This document shows, piece by piece, positions 49,384 through 57,947 of a DNA stretch of 64,000 bases. The notes beneath the pieces were generated by a model. The model was not told the DNA's origin. It ran no database searches and worked only from the letters and a program-made list of their open reading frames with translations. The DNA is from Amorphoplanes friuliensis DSM 7358 (GTDB taxonomy: Bacteria; Actinomycetota; Actinomycetes; Mycobacteriales; Micromonosporaceae), in contig NC_022657.1 of assembly GCF_000494755.1 (NCBI RefSeq), positions 569,501-633,500 on the forward strand. Reading direction: 5' to 3'. Positions within the stretch are counted from its first letter, which is position 1, and every line of letters starts with the position of its first letter. Position numbers and translations under genes: made by a program.

Positions 49384-50427
49384 ATGAATACCGTGCTGCT
49401 GTCGGTCGTCGTCCCGGTGTACGCCGTCGAGGGCTACCTCTATCAGTGCCTCGAGTCGATCCGGGCCGGTCTGAGCCCGGCCGACACCGCGGCCGTCGAG
49501 GTCATCGCGGTGGACGACGCGTCGCCGGACAGCTGTGGTGACATGCTCGACAGCTACGCGGCCCGGCACGGTGACCTGCGTGTTGTGCACCTGAGCCAGA
49601 ACGTCGGGCTGGGTCTGGCCCGCAACGCCGGACTGGCCGAGGCCCGCGGCGAGTACGTGTGGTTCGTCGACAGCGACGACTGGCTGCCGGCGGGTTCGGT
49701 CACCGAGGTCCTGACCGCACTCCGGCGGGACGAACCGGACGTTCTGCTCATCGATCACCTGCGGGTGCACGAGAACGGCCGCCTGGAGGTTGACGCCAGC
49801 AGCCACGTGCTGCAGGACACCTCGTTGCCGAGCCTGCTCCGGCTGCAGCACACGGCGTGGAATCGCGTCGTCCGCCGCGGCCTGCTCACCGAGCTCGACC
49901 TGCGGTTCCAGCCCGGCTGGTACGAGGACGTGCCGTTCAGCAACCCGGTGCTGATCGCCGCGAAGCGTGTGAGTGTGCTCGACCGGGTCTGTTACCACTA
50001 CCGGGTCGGCCGGCTCGGGGCGATCACCGCGACCCGGAGCGACCGCCATTTCGAGGCCTTCGACCAGTACGACCGGATGCTCGCCTGGGTGGCCGCCCGC
50101 GACCCCGAGCCGTGGCTGCGCCACCAGTTGTTCACCTTGATGGTCAACCACCTGCTGGTCGTCGCGGGCAACGACGGGCGGCTGCACCCGCGCCGCCGCC
50201 GGGCGTTCTTCAAGCGCATCGCCGCCCACTACCGCCGCTACCAGCCCGCGGGTCACGTGCCGGACGGCGGGATCAAGCACTGTCTGGTCCGGCTGAACAG
50301 CTACCCGATGTACGCCGGGCTGCGTCACGCGTACCGGATCGTCAAGAGCGACCCCGAGCCGTCACCTGCGGTTCGCCCCAGTCTCGCCTCGTCGCCACGA
50401 CCGGCTCAGGCTGCGCCCATACGGTGA
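49384..50427 (+). CDS. Family-2 glycosyltransferase (soluble, teichoic-acid/capsule type)
   Basis: The protein has 347 residues. GT2 motifs LSVVVPVYAVEGYL, VIAVDDASPDSC and the DxD region WFVDSDDWL are followed by a helical acceptor domain with WNRVVRRGLL and a basic, Pro-rich C-terminus. There are no membrane helices. The segment PGWYEDVPFSN is typical of enzymes such as TagF/EpsJ-like GT2. It opens the second nonulosonate operon, 35 bp before the acetyltransferase gene; it may attach a sugar during glycan assembly. Confidence 0.84.
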   Translation: MNTVLLSVVVPVYAVEGYLYQCLESIRAGLSPADTAAVEVIAVDDASPDSCGDMLDSYAARHGDLRVVHLSQNVGLGLARNAGLAEARGEYVWFVDSDDWLPAGSVTEVLTALRRDEPDVLLIDHLRVHENGRLEVDASSHVLQDTSLPSLLRLQHTAWNRVVRRGLLTELDLRFQPGWYEDVPFSNPVLIAAKRVSVLDRVCYHYRVGRLGAITATRSDRHFEAFDQYDRMLAWVAARDPEPWLRHQLFTLMVNHLLVVAGNDGRLHPRRRRAFFKRIAAHYRRYQPAGHVPDGGIKHCLVRLNSYPMYAGLRHAYRIVKSDPEPSPAVRPSLASSPRPAQAAPIR

Positions 50428-50462
50428 CGCCTCCGTACGTGAACGTGAGAGGTGCCTGAAGA

Positions 50463-50930
50463 GTGCTGCGTCCCGCTGCCGATGCCGACCGCGACACCGT
50501 GCTCGCCTGGCGCAACCACCCCGACGTGCGCGCGGTCAGCCTGACCACCCACGTGATCGCGCCCGAGGAACACGCGAAGTGGTGGGACGTGGTCCTCGAG
50601 GACCCGGACCGGCACGTGCTCATCCACGACGACAGCGGCGTTGTCATCTTCGACTGCCGGGAGGACCCGCCGAGCTGGAGTTTCTACCTCGACGTCGAGG
50701 GACTGGGGGCGGGTCTGCTCGCGGGCTGGATGCGGCTCGAGAAGGAAGCCGTCGCGTACGCGTTCGGTGAGCTGGGGCTGACCCGGCTGGGCGGGGAGAC
50801 GCTCGCCACCAACAAACAGGTGCTCGCGCTGCACCGGCGCTTCGGGTTCACCGAGGTGCGCCGGTACGAGCGACTGATCGACGGCACGCCACAGGTTGTG
50901 GTGTGGACCGAAAGAGGGATACCGCAGTGA
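50463..50930 (+). CDS. pseH: PseH/SpsD-like N-acetyltransferase (GNAT)
   Basis: The protein has 155 residues. GNAT fold with LRPAADADRDTVLAWRNHPD at the start and RFGFTEVRRYERL at the end, as in PseH. It should acetylate the 4-amino group of the PseC product to give the 2,4-diacetamido sugar used by PseG. The end overlaps the synthase gene by GTGA, so it is tightly linked to the same pathway. GTG start. Confidence 0.82.
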   Translation: MLRPAADADRDTVLAWRNHPDVRAVSLTTHVIAPEEHAKWWDVVLEDPDRHVLIHDDSGVVIFDCREDPPSWSFYLDVEGLGAGLLAGWMRLEKEAVAYAFGELGLTRLGGETLATNKQVLALHRRFGFTEVRRYERLIDGTPQVVVWTERGIPQ

Positions 50931-51967
50931 TCGTCAACGACGTGGAGATCGGTGCCGGCCGGCGGCCGTACATCGTGGCCGAGATGTCCGGCAACCACAA
51001 CGGCTCGCTGGACCGGGCGCTGGCCCTGGTGGATGCCGCGGCCGACGCCGGCGCGCACGCCATCAAGATCCAGACGTACACGGCCGACACCATGACCGTG
51101 GACGTGAAGCACCCGCGCTTCCAGATCTCCCAGGGTCACGAGCTGTGGGGCAACGAGTACCTCTACCAGCTCTACGAGCGGGCACACACCCCGTGGGAGT
51201 GGCACGAGGCGATCTTCGAGCGCGCCCGCGGCCGCGGGCTGACGCCGTTCTCCAGCCCGTTCGACCGGACCGCGGTCGACCTGCTGGAGAAGCTGGACGC
51301 CCCGATGTACAAGATCGCGTCGTCCGAGATCACCGATCTGCCGCTGATCCGGCTGTGCGCGAGCACCGGCAAGCCGCTGATCATCTCCACCGGCATGGCG
51401 AGCGTGCAGGAGATCGCCGCTGCGGTCGACGCCGCGCGGGGCGCCGGTTGCCAGGACCTGGTCGTGCTCTCCTGCACGGCGTCGTACCCGGCCCCGCCCG
51501 AGCACACCAACCTGCGCCGCATCCCGGTGCTGGCCGAGGCGTTCCGGGTGCCGATCGGGCTGAGCGACCACACGCTCGGCATCGGCGTACCGATCGCGTC
51601 GGTGGCCTTCGGTGCGTGCCTGATCGAGAAGCACGTGACCCTCGACCGCGGCGACGGTGGTGTCGACTCCGCGTTCTCCCTCGAGCCGGCCGAGCTGAGC
51701 AGCCTGGTCGTCGAGTCGGAGCGCGCCTGGCAGGCACTCGGCACCACGTCCATCGGCCCGACCGAGGCCGAGAAGGAGGGGCTGCGGTTCCGCCGTTCCC
51801 TCTACGTGGTCGCCGACGTCCGCGCCGGTGACACCGTCACCGAGGACAACGTCCGGTCGATCCGTCCCACGGGCGGTCTGGCACCGGACGCGATCGGCAT
51901 GGTTCTCGGCCGCACCTTCACCCAGGACGCGGCCAAGGGCACGCCGCTCACCTGGGACCTGATCTGA
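50927..51967 (+). CDS. pseI: PseI/NeuB-family nonulosonic acid synthase
   Basis: The protein has 346 residues. TIM-barrel NeuB domain with YIVAEMSGNHNGSLDRA at the N-terminus, KIQTYTADTMT, SSPFDRTAVDLLE, YKIASSEITD and LSDHTLG; C-terminal SAF/antifreeze-like domain from about residue 290. It condenses the PseG product with phosphoenolpyruvate to the 9-carbon acid. The residues fit the pseudaminic acid synthase branch best, but legionaminic-type specificity is not excluded. Start GTG at 50927, coupled to the acetyltransferase stop. Confidence 0.88.
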   Translation: MIVNDVEIGAGRRPYIVAEMSGNHNGSLDRALALVDAAADAGAHAIKIQTYTADTMTVDVKHPRFQISQGHELWGNEYLYQLYERAHTPWEWHEAIFERARGRGLTPFSSPFDRTAVDLLEKLDAPMYKIASSEITDLPLIRLCASTGKPLIISTGMASVQEIAAAVDAARGAGCQDLVVLSCTASYPAPPEHTNLRRIPVLAEAFRVPIGLSDHTLGIGVPIASVAFGACLIEKHVTLDRGDGGVDSAFSLEPAELSSLVVESERAWQALGTTSIGPTEAEKEGLRFRRSLYVVADVRAGDTVTEDNVRSIRPTGGLAPDAIGMVLGRTFTQDAAKGTPLTWDLI

Positions 51968-51985
51968 AAGGCACGGACACTAACG

Positions 51986-53569
51986 GTGTGGCTCAACGCG
52001 AACAGCAAGGAACTGCAGTGGTTCCTGGAGTCGGCGCAGGTCTACTGGGAGAAGAACCTCCCGCGGCCGGCTGACGACGCCGTCATCCTGGTCGAGGCGT
52101 TCCACCAGGACATCCGCGTGAACCTGCGCAACCTGGCGTTCGCCAACGCCATCCGCCGGCTGCACCCGGCCCGGATGGTGGTGCTGACCGGCGTCGAGGA
52201 GCAGTGGCAGCGCACGCTGTGGAGCGGCTTCGACATCGGCAAGGTGCGGGACGTCTCCCAGGCCTTCGCGGCGTCCGAGGTGATCGACGTCTGGGACCGG
52301 GTCCGCAAGATGACCGAGCCCGGTGCGCCGGACCAGCTGCTGCTCGATTACACGGACGCGACGTACTGCCGCCTCGCCAAGGTGCCGAGTCTGCCCGAGG
52401 GCTACCGCGACCGGGCCGACTACCGGCTGCGGCACGCGTACGCGACCCGGCTCTTCAAGCTCTACCAGGGTCTTTTCGAGCCGGGGAACGTCGTCGCGCT
52501 GGTCACCAGCCACGTCGACTACGACCAGTGGGGTCTGGCCGTCGAGTCCGCGCGCCGCGCCGGCGTGCCGATCATCCACACCCAGCAGACCGGTTGCCTG
52601 AAGGCGTACGGGTTGTTCCCGGAGAACGACACCGGCACCGAGACCTTCCGCGGTGAGCTCACCCGTCAGATCGGCGACGTCTTCGAGACTCAGGTGTGGC
52701 CGCGCCGTGAGGAGCTCAAGCCGATCGCGGAGCTCGTCGCCTGGCGAGCCAAGGTCAACCTGGGCCGCCCGAGCTGGTGGCGTGGCGGTGTGACCGCGTC
52801 GGTGGACCTGAACAACCCCGCCGAGCGGGCCCGCCTGCGCAGCCACGTCGTGGACCGGCTGGGCTTCGACCCGGACCGCCCGGTGGTCACCGTTTTCAAC
52901 CACGCGGTCTCGGATGCGCTCGGCACCAACCGCGAGCTGTTCCCGAGCCTCGCCGACTGGTTCTCCGACACCGCGGCCTACGCGGCCGAGCACCCCGAGG
53001 CGCAGTGGCTCTTCCTGGACCACCCGAGCCAGGCCCTCTACGACTCGACCGGCTTCTTCGACTCGGTCGCCGCGAAGTACAAGAAGGTCAAGCACCTCGC
53101 GTTCCGGCCGAGTGCCACGCTGAGCAAGAACGCCCTGTGGAGCCTGACCGACCTCGGCGTCACCGTGCGGGGGAGCGTGAGCAACGAGCTGCCCGCGTAC
53201 GGCATCCCGGTGATCCAGGCCGGCTGGTCCGAGTGGAGTTCCTGCGGGTTGTCCACGGTGGTCGACGACCAGGACGCGTACTGGAAGACCCTCGAGCAGA
53301 GCATCACCGCCATCCGGGACGGCGCCGACCTGGTCACCGAGGAGCAGGTCCGGCGCGCCCGGCTCTGGCTCTGGCTCTACCGCAGCGGCACCGACGTGGT
53401 CACCCCGCTGGTGCCGCAGTGGGAGGTGTGGCCGGCCGACGTGCTGCTCAAGACGATGCGTGCGACGTTCCGGCACATCGAGGCCGACTCCGACCCGCTC
53501 TTCACCGCGGTCGAGCGGATGTGGACCCGCAAGGAGCCGATGCTGACCCGGACGGACTTCCGGACATGA
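51986..53569 (+). CDS. Unrecognised cytoplasmic protein, probable GT-B-fold glycosyltransferase
   Basis: The protein has 527 residues with no signal or membrane segment. Two alpha/beta halves can be made out: AVILVEAFHQDIRVNLRN, then VVALVTSHVDYDQWGLAVES and VPIIHTQQTGCLKAYGLFP; and PVVTVFNHAVSDALG, QWLFLDHPSQALYD, ELPAYGIPVIQAGWSEWSSCG. The second-half layout resembles capsule transferases of the KpsC/KpsS or CDP-glycerol transferase type. Directly after the synthase gene, it is my best candidate for the nonulosonate transferase. GTG start. Confidence 0.6.
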   Translation: MWLNANSKELQWFLESAQVYWEKNLPRPADDAVILVEAFHQDIRVNLRNLAFANAIRRLHPARMVVLTGVEEQWQRTLWSGFDIGKVRDVSQAFAASEVIDVWDRVRKMTEPGAPDQLLLDYTDATYCRLAKVPSLPEGYRDRADYRLRHAYATRLFKLYQGLFEPGNVVALVTSHVDYDQWGLAVESARRAGVPIIHTQQTGCLKAYGLFPENDTGTETFRGELTRQIGDVFETQVWPRREELKPIAELVAWRAKVNLGRPSWWRGGVTASVDLNNPAERARLRSHVVDRLGFDPDRPVVTVFNHAVSDALGTNRELFPSLADWFSDTAAYAAEHPEAQWLFLDHPSQALYDSTGFFDSVAAKYKKVKHLAFRPSATLSKNALWSLTDLGVTVRGSVSNELPAYGIPVIQAGWSEWSSCGLSTVVDDQDAYWKTLEQSITAIRDGADLVTEEQVRRARLWLWLYRSGTDVVTPLVPQWEVWPADVLLKTMRATFRHIEADSDPLFTAVERMWTRKEPMLTRTDFRT

Positions 53570-54519
53570 TCGGCGCCTGGTTCGCCACCGACTACGACGT
53601 CGCCCCGGCGGTGATCGAGCTGCCGGTCGACGTCACGAGCGGCCGGCACGAGGGTGTCTGCATCGTCGATCAGGTCGTCCGCGGCACCGGCATCGTCGGC
53701 CGGGTGACCGGCGACTACGGCGCTGTCGGTCTCAAGGTGAGCAGCCCCGGATATGCCACTCGGGTCACCATCCAGGTCCAGCTCGACGAGCTCGCGACCC
53801 GCTGGTGGTCCGACCGGGTGCGCCCGTCGATCACCGCGCCCGAGCTGCCGCGGCTCGTGCTGGTCCGGGCACAGGGTGAGCTCCGCGGCGCCGCCCTGCT
53901 CGCCCGGCGGCAGGGCCTGCGCCGCGCCGGGAGCGCCAAGGCCACGGTCTCGTTCGACCTGACGGCCGCGGAGCTCGACGGTGACGGCCTGCTGATGGTC
54001 GAGCTGGCCGAACCCCCGCGACCGGCGTGGACGTCCGGCCGCATCGCGGCGCGGGCCGCTCTGGGCGTCCGGATCGACACCATTTCCGTACGCCCGCAGC
54101 AGCCGTCGGCCGCCGACGACAGCCGATCGGATCCGAGCGGTTGTGACCTGGCCCTGCTCCCGGCGAACCCGCCGGAGCGTTTCCGGCTGGAGGTGGGTCC
54201 TGTTCCACCGGCGCCGCCGTTGCCGCGTTCGCCGTCGACCAGGCTGACCCGCCGCAAGCCGGCCCGCGCGGGTTTCAAGGTGCTGCGGGCCGCCCGCCGC
54301 GCCGGCACCCGTGTGGTCGCCGAGGTGGCCAAGTCCCGGCCGGGCTCGGGCCTGAGTGTGCACGCGGTTGATCTGCAGACCGGCGCGGCGGTGCCGGTGG
54401 AGGTCCTGTCGCACGGCTCCGGCCACGTCGACCTGCGGCTGGCCGGTCCGGCCGCGGGCCCGGTCCTGCTCGGCCTGGAACAGGGCGACCGGGGTCTCTC
54501 CTGCCGGGTCGTCCCGTGA
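53566..54519 (+). CDS. Hypothetical protein of the nonulosonate operon
   Basis: The protein has 317 residues and I recognise no family. It is rich in short beta-strands (VTIQVQLDELATRWW, ATVSFDLTAAELDGDGLLMVEL), which suggests beta-sandwich domains at both ends, with a basic Pro/Arg-rich linker at about 215-260. There is no signal peptide. It overlaps its neighbours by ATGA and GTGA on both sides, so it is made with them. Confidence 0.6.
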   Translation: MIGAWFATDYDVAPAVIELPVDVTSGRHEGVCIVDQVVRGTGIVGRVTGDYGAVGLKVSSPGYATRVTIQVQLDELATRWWSDRVRPSITAPELPRLVLVRAQGELRGAALLARRQGLRRAGSAKATVSFDLTAAELDGDGLLMVELAEPPRPAWTSGRIAARAALGVRIDTISVRPQQPSAADDSRSDPSGCDLALLPANPPERFRLEVGPVPPAPPLPRSPSTRLTRRKPARAGFKVLRAARRAGTRVVAEVAKSRPGSGLSVHAVDLQTGAAVPVEVLSHGSGHVDLRLAGPAAGPVLLGLEQGDRGLSCRVVP

Positions 54520-55538
54520 TCCACCGCCCGTTGCTCGGCGCGGACCCGGAGGACAACCGGCGCGTGCTCCAGCAGGTGCTGGACACCGTTCCCGCCGGAA
54601 AGCTCGAGCTTCCGCCCGGTGTGCACGTGCTCGCCGACGGCCTGCGGGTGCCCGGCGGCTGGACCATCCGCGGTTCGGAGATTGCCGGGGCCAACGGCGG
54701 CCCGCCCGGCACCTGGCTCGAGTCGATCGGCACGACCGGCCACCCGGTCCTGCACATCGTCGGCTCGGACGTCGCGGTCAGTGATCTGGGTCTGCGCCCG
54801 CCGCCGGCCGACCCGGGTGAGCACGGTGGCGACCGCGGTACGGCCGTGACCGTCGGCGAATATCTCTACCCGGCGACTCCGGAGTGGATCGCCCGTGTCG
54901 ACCTGCGCCGCCTGCACGTGGAACGCCCGACCGAGAAGCACGCGAACTGCATCGCCCTGATGGGTGCCGTCCGGGACGTCACCCTGCACGACATCACCGT
55001 GCGCGGCGGTTACACGGGTGTGGCCGTGCACTGGGGTGCGGTGGGTGCGGACGTGTCCTCGATCGAGGGCCCGACCTACCACCCGCACCACCTCACCATC
55101 ACCGACCTGCGGGTGAGCGACGCGATCGAGGGCTTCTACCTCAGCTCCGTCCACGATGTCCGGGTCGAGGGCGCCTGCCTGCGGGACGTCGAGATGGGCT
55201 TCCGGCTGCTGCCCGGTGACAACACGGACCGTTTTGTGAGCTCGCCGGTGGTCGGCTCCGCGATCACCATCGCCGACGTCTGCGTCCGCTGGCACGGCCC
55301 GCGGTACGCCGTACGGGTCGCGGGCTGGGGCCGCAGCGAGGTCGACGGTGTGGTGAGCGTGCTGCGCTACCGGGACACGGTGATCCGTGACTGTGTGCTG
55401 CGCGGCAGCGGCTCGGCCGAGTCGTGGTCGCCGATGGTTGTCGAACGGGCCGACGGCGTCGAGTTGCGTGACAATGTGTTCGAGACTTCGACTTCCAGCG
55501 ATTCCTCAGACTGCTGTATTCGCACTCCCAGTGTGTGA
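54516..55538 (+). CDS. Right-handed beta-helix protein (pectin-lyase-like fold)
   Basis: The protein has 340 residues without a signal peptide. Regular 20-25-residue rungs ending in D.V or N.F pairs (VSDLGLRPP, VDLRRLHVE, VTLHDITVRGGYTGVAVH, LTITDLRVSDAIEGFYLSSV, TVIRDCVLRGS) mark a parallel beta-helix. Such folds bind or cleave polysaccharides; no catalytic motif can be assigned. As the last gene of the operon it may act on or scaffold the glycan. The GTG start overlaps the preceding stop. Confidence 0.75.
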   Translation: MIHRPLLGADPEDNRRVLQQVLDTVPAGKLELPPGVHVLADGLRVPGGWTIRGSEIAGANGGPPGTWLESIGTTGHPVLHIVGSDVAVSDLGLRPPPADPGEHGGDRGTAVTVGEYLYPATPEWIARVDLRRLHVERPTEKHANCIALMGAVRDVTLHDITVRGGYTGVAVHWGAVGADVSSIEGPTYHPHHLTITDLRVSDAIEGFYLSSVHDVRVEGACLRDVEMGFRLLPGDNTDRFVSSPVVGSAITIADVCVRWHGPRYAVRVAGWGRSEVDGVVSVLRYRDTVIRDCVLRGSGSAESWSPMVVERADGVELRDNVFETSTSSDSSDCCIRTPSV

Positions 55539-55647
55539 TCCAAACCACACTCGCCTCGATCAAATCGCCCTTCACCTCGGACAACGCGACCCATGATCGT
55601 CCCCTACAGTGGACCCTCTAAACGCGAATAATGTTCGAGAGGACGTC

Positions 55648-57087
55648 ATGGGCCTGACTCGGAAAGATGTGCTGAAGCTCGCCGGAGCGAGCGCCGGAGC
55701 CGCGGCGGTGGGCCGGCTGGGCCTCGCGGGTGCGGGAGCGCTCCCGCAGCCCGAGGCGATGGCCCAGGCGTCGGTGCTGGGCAGCGACTCGATCATCACG
55801 CGGGACGTCGCGGTGATCGGCGGCGGCGCCACGGGTACCTACGCGGCGATCCGCCTGAGGGACATGGGCAAGAGCGTCGCCGTGATCGAGACCGCCGACC
55901 GGCTCGGTGGCCACACGCACACCTACACCGACCCGGCGACGGGCGGCAAGGTCGACATCGGCGTCATCGTCTGGCACGAGCTGCCGATCGTGCGCGACTG
56001 GTTCGCTCGCTTCGACGTGCCGCTGGAGAAGGCGTCCTTCGACAGCCCCGGCATGGTGTCGAAGTACGTCGACTACCGCACCGGCAAGGAGGTCACCGGG
56101 TACACCCCGAGCGACCCGTCGGCCGCTCTGGGGGCGTACGCCGCGCAGCTCGCCCAGTACCCGTACCTGGAGGCGGGCTTCGACCTGCCCAACCCGGTGC
56201 CGCCGGACCTGCTGCTGCCGTTCGGCGACTTCGTCAAGAAGTACGACTTGGGCGCGGTCGTCGGCACGATCTTCAACTTCGGCCAGGGCCTCGGTGACCT
56301 GCTGCGTCAGCCGACCCTGTACGTCTTCAAGAACTTCGGTCTCGACATCCTGCGCAACCTGCAGGTCGGCTTCCTGACCACGGCCCGGCACAACAACAGC
56401 GAGCTCTACGAGAAGGCCCGCGCCGAGCTCGGTGCGGACGCCCTGCTGCGCAGCCGGGTCGTCGCCACCGACCGGGACGCCGCCGGGTACGCGAACATCC
56501 TGGTGCAGACCCCGTCCGGTCTGAAGATCATCCGGGCGAAGAAGCTCGTGGTGACGATCCCGCCGAAGCTCGACAACCTGTTCGGCTTCGACCTCGACGC
56601 GACCGAGGCCGGGCTGTTCGCCCAGTTCGGCAACAGCGCCTATTACACGGGTCTGCTGCGGAACACCGGGATCCCGGACAACATGGCCGTGACCAACATC
56701 GGCCAGGGCACGGCGTACAACCTGCCGTCGCTGCCCGGTGTTTACTCGATCTCCCCGTCGGGCATCCCGGGCCTGCACCAGGTGAAGTACGGCAGCCCGT
56801 ACCAGCTCTCCGAGACGTCCGTGAAGGCGGACATCCTGGCGGGCGTGAAGCGGCTGCGGACCGCCGGCACGGTCGACACGAGGACGCCGGAGTTCGCGGT
56901 GTTCTCCAGCCACAGCCCGTTCGAGCTGACCGTCCCCACGGGCGCGATCAAGTCGGGCTTCTACAAGAAGCTGGGTGCGCTGCAGGGACGCAACCGCACG
57001 TTCTACACGGGCGCCGCGTTCCACACGCACGACTCGTCGCTGCTGTGGCAGTTCACCGAGGCGCTGCTGCCGCGCATCGCCGCCTGA
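55648..57087 (+). CDS. FAD-dependent amine-oxidase-like oxidoreductase with Tat-like leader
   Basis: The protein has 479 residues; ATG after GAGAGG. The N-terminus (LTRKDVLKLAGASAGAAA) resembles a Tat signal, but the twin arginine is Arg-Lys; export is therefore uncertain. The FAD/Rossmann motif VAVIGGGATGTYAAIRL with ETADRLGGHTHTY is at about 52-95, and the C-terminal part (FYTGAAFHTHDSSLLWQFTE) completes the flavoprotein fold. The substrate is unknown. TACAGT at 55605-55610 is a possible -10. A strong hairpin follows the gene. Confidence 0.82.
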   Translation: MGLTRKDVLKLAGASAGAAAVGRLGLAGAGALPQPEAMAQASVLGSDSIITRDVAVIGGGATGTYAAIRLRDMGKSVAVIETADRLGGHTHTYTDPATGGKVDIGVIVWHELPIVRDWFARFDVPLEKASFDSPGMVSKYVDYRTGKEVTGYTPSDPSAALGAYAAQLAQYPYLEAGFDLPNPVPPDLLLPFGDFVKKYDLGAVVGTIFNFGQGLGDLLRQPTLYVFKNFGLDILRNLQVGFLTTARHNNSELYEKARAELGADALLRSRVVATDRDAAGYANILVQTPSGLKIIRAKKLVVTIPPKLDNLFGFDLDATEAGLFAQFGNSAYYTGLLRNTGIPDNMAVTNIGQGTAYNLPSLPGVYSISPSGIPGLHQVKYGSPYQLSETSVKADILAGVKRLRTAGTVDTRTPEFAVFSSHSPFELTVPTGAIKSGFYKKLGALQGRNRTFYTGAAFHTHDSSLLWQFTEALLPRIAA

Positions 57088-57105
57088 CACGTTGTTCCCC
57101 GGAAC

Positions 57106-57145
57106 GAGGCCGGGGGTGGACGCCGCCACGTCCGCCCCCGGCCTC
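57106..57145 (+). terminator. GC-rich hairpin after the flavoprotein gene
   Basis: GAGGCCGGGGG pairs with CCCCCGGCCTC (11 bp) and, inside one G-T pair, GGACG with CGTCC, around a 6-nt loop. No T-run follows, as often in actinomycete terminators. Confidence 0.65.
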
Positions 57146-57159
57146 CCGTGACTCTGGGC

Positions 57160-57165
57160 TAGCGT
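57160..57165 (+). promoter_or_regulatory. -10 box TAGCGT, leaderless start of the crcB pair
   Basis: TAGCGT ends 6 nt before the GTG at 57172; no Shine-Dalgarno sequence. Confidence 0.5.
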
Positions 57166-57171
57166 GAGCCG

Positions 57172-57558
57172 GTGCGCGAAGATCCGGACCTCCCGGTGCT
57201 GGCGGCGATCTCGGCCGGCGGTGTCGTGGGCGCGCTGGCCCGCTACGGCATCTCCACCGCCTGGCCGCACGACCCGCCGGCGTTCAACTGGGCGATCTGG
57301 ACCGTCAACGTCACCGGGTGCCTGCTGATCGGCGTCCTGATGGTCCTGATCAGCCGGTTCTGGCCGGAGCAGCGCCTGATCCGCCCGTTCTGGGGTGTGG
57401 GTGTCCTCGGCGGTTACACCACTTTCTCCACCGCCACCGTCGACGTCCTGCACACGGCGCCGGCAACGGCCCTGCTCTACCTCACGGCCACCCTGATCGG
57501 CGCGATCCTGGCGGTCTGGGCCGGCACGGTCCTCGCGGAAGCGGTGGTCCGCCGATGA
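57172..57558 (+). CDS. crcB: Fluoride channel subunit CrcB/Fluc (first of pair)
   Basis: The protein has 128 residues and four membrane helices. Family motifs GGVVGALARYGIS, WTVNVTGCLLIG and GGYTTFSTAT are all present. It exports fluoride as a dual-topology dimer; tandem paralogues in Gram-positive bacteria form heterodimers (established). The next gene overlaps it by ATGA. No fluoride riboswitch can fit in the few bases between promoter and start. Confidence 0.92.
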   Translation: MREDPDLPVLAAISAGGVVGALARYGISTAWPHDPPAFNWAIWTVNVTGCLLIGVLMVLISRFWPEQRLIRPFWGVGVLGGYTTFSTATVDVLHTAPATALLYLTATLIGAILAVWAGTVLAEAVVRR

Positions 57559-57911
57559 CCCTGCTGCTGGTCGCCCTGGGCGCGGCGGTCGGTGCGCCCC
57601 TGCGTTACCTGACGGACCGCGCGGTCCAGGCCCGGCACAGCTCCGGCTTCCCGTGGGGCACGTTCACGGTCAACATCGCCGGATCGCTGCTGCTGGGCTT
57701 CCTGCTCGGGCTCCCCGTCGCCCCCTGGCTGGCCGCCCTTCTGGGTACGGGATTCTGCGGCGCCCTCACGACGTACTCGACCTTCAGTCTCGAGATCCTG
57801 CGCCTGGCCCGCGGGGGTGAGCGGTTCCTCGCTGCGGCGTACGCGATCGGCAGTGTCCTGGCCGGTCTCGGCGCGGCAATGGTCGGGGTGCTCATCGCGC
57901 AAGCGGTGTGA
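57555..57911 (+). CDS. crcB: Fluoride channel subunit CrcB/Fluc (second of pair)
   Basis: The protein has 118 residues and four membrane helices. Motifs GAAVGAPLRYLTDRAV, TVNIAGSLLLGFL and GFCGALTTYSTFS. It is clearly diverged from the first copy, as expected for a fixed-orientation partner in a heterodimeric channel. ATG at 57555 overlaps the preceding stop. Confidence 0.92.
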   Translation: MTLLLVALGAAVGAPLRYLTDRAVQARHSSGFPWGTFTVNIAGSLLLGFLLGLPVAPWLAALLGTGFCGALTTYSTFSLEILRLARGGERFLAAAYAIGSVLAGLGAAMVGVLIAQAV

Positions 57912-57947
57912 TGCAACCTTCCGGCGGCCCTCTGGTGTCCTTGGACC

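Noticed and set aside
57146..57171. Fluoride riboswitch before crcB
   Set aside because: The promoter box is 6 nt from the start codon and the space between the terminator hairpin and start is too short for the aptamer.
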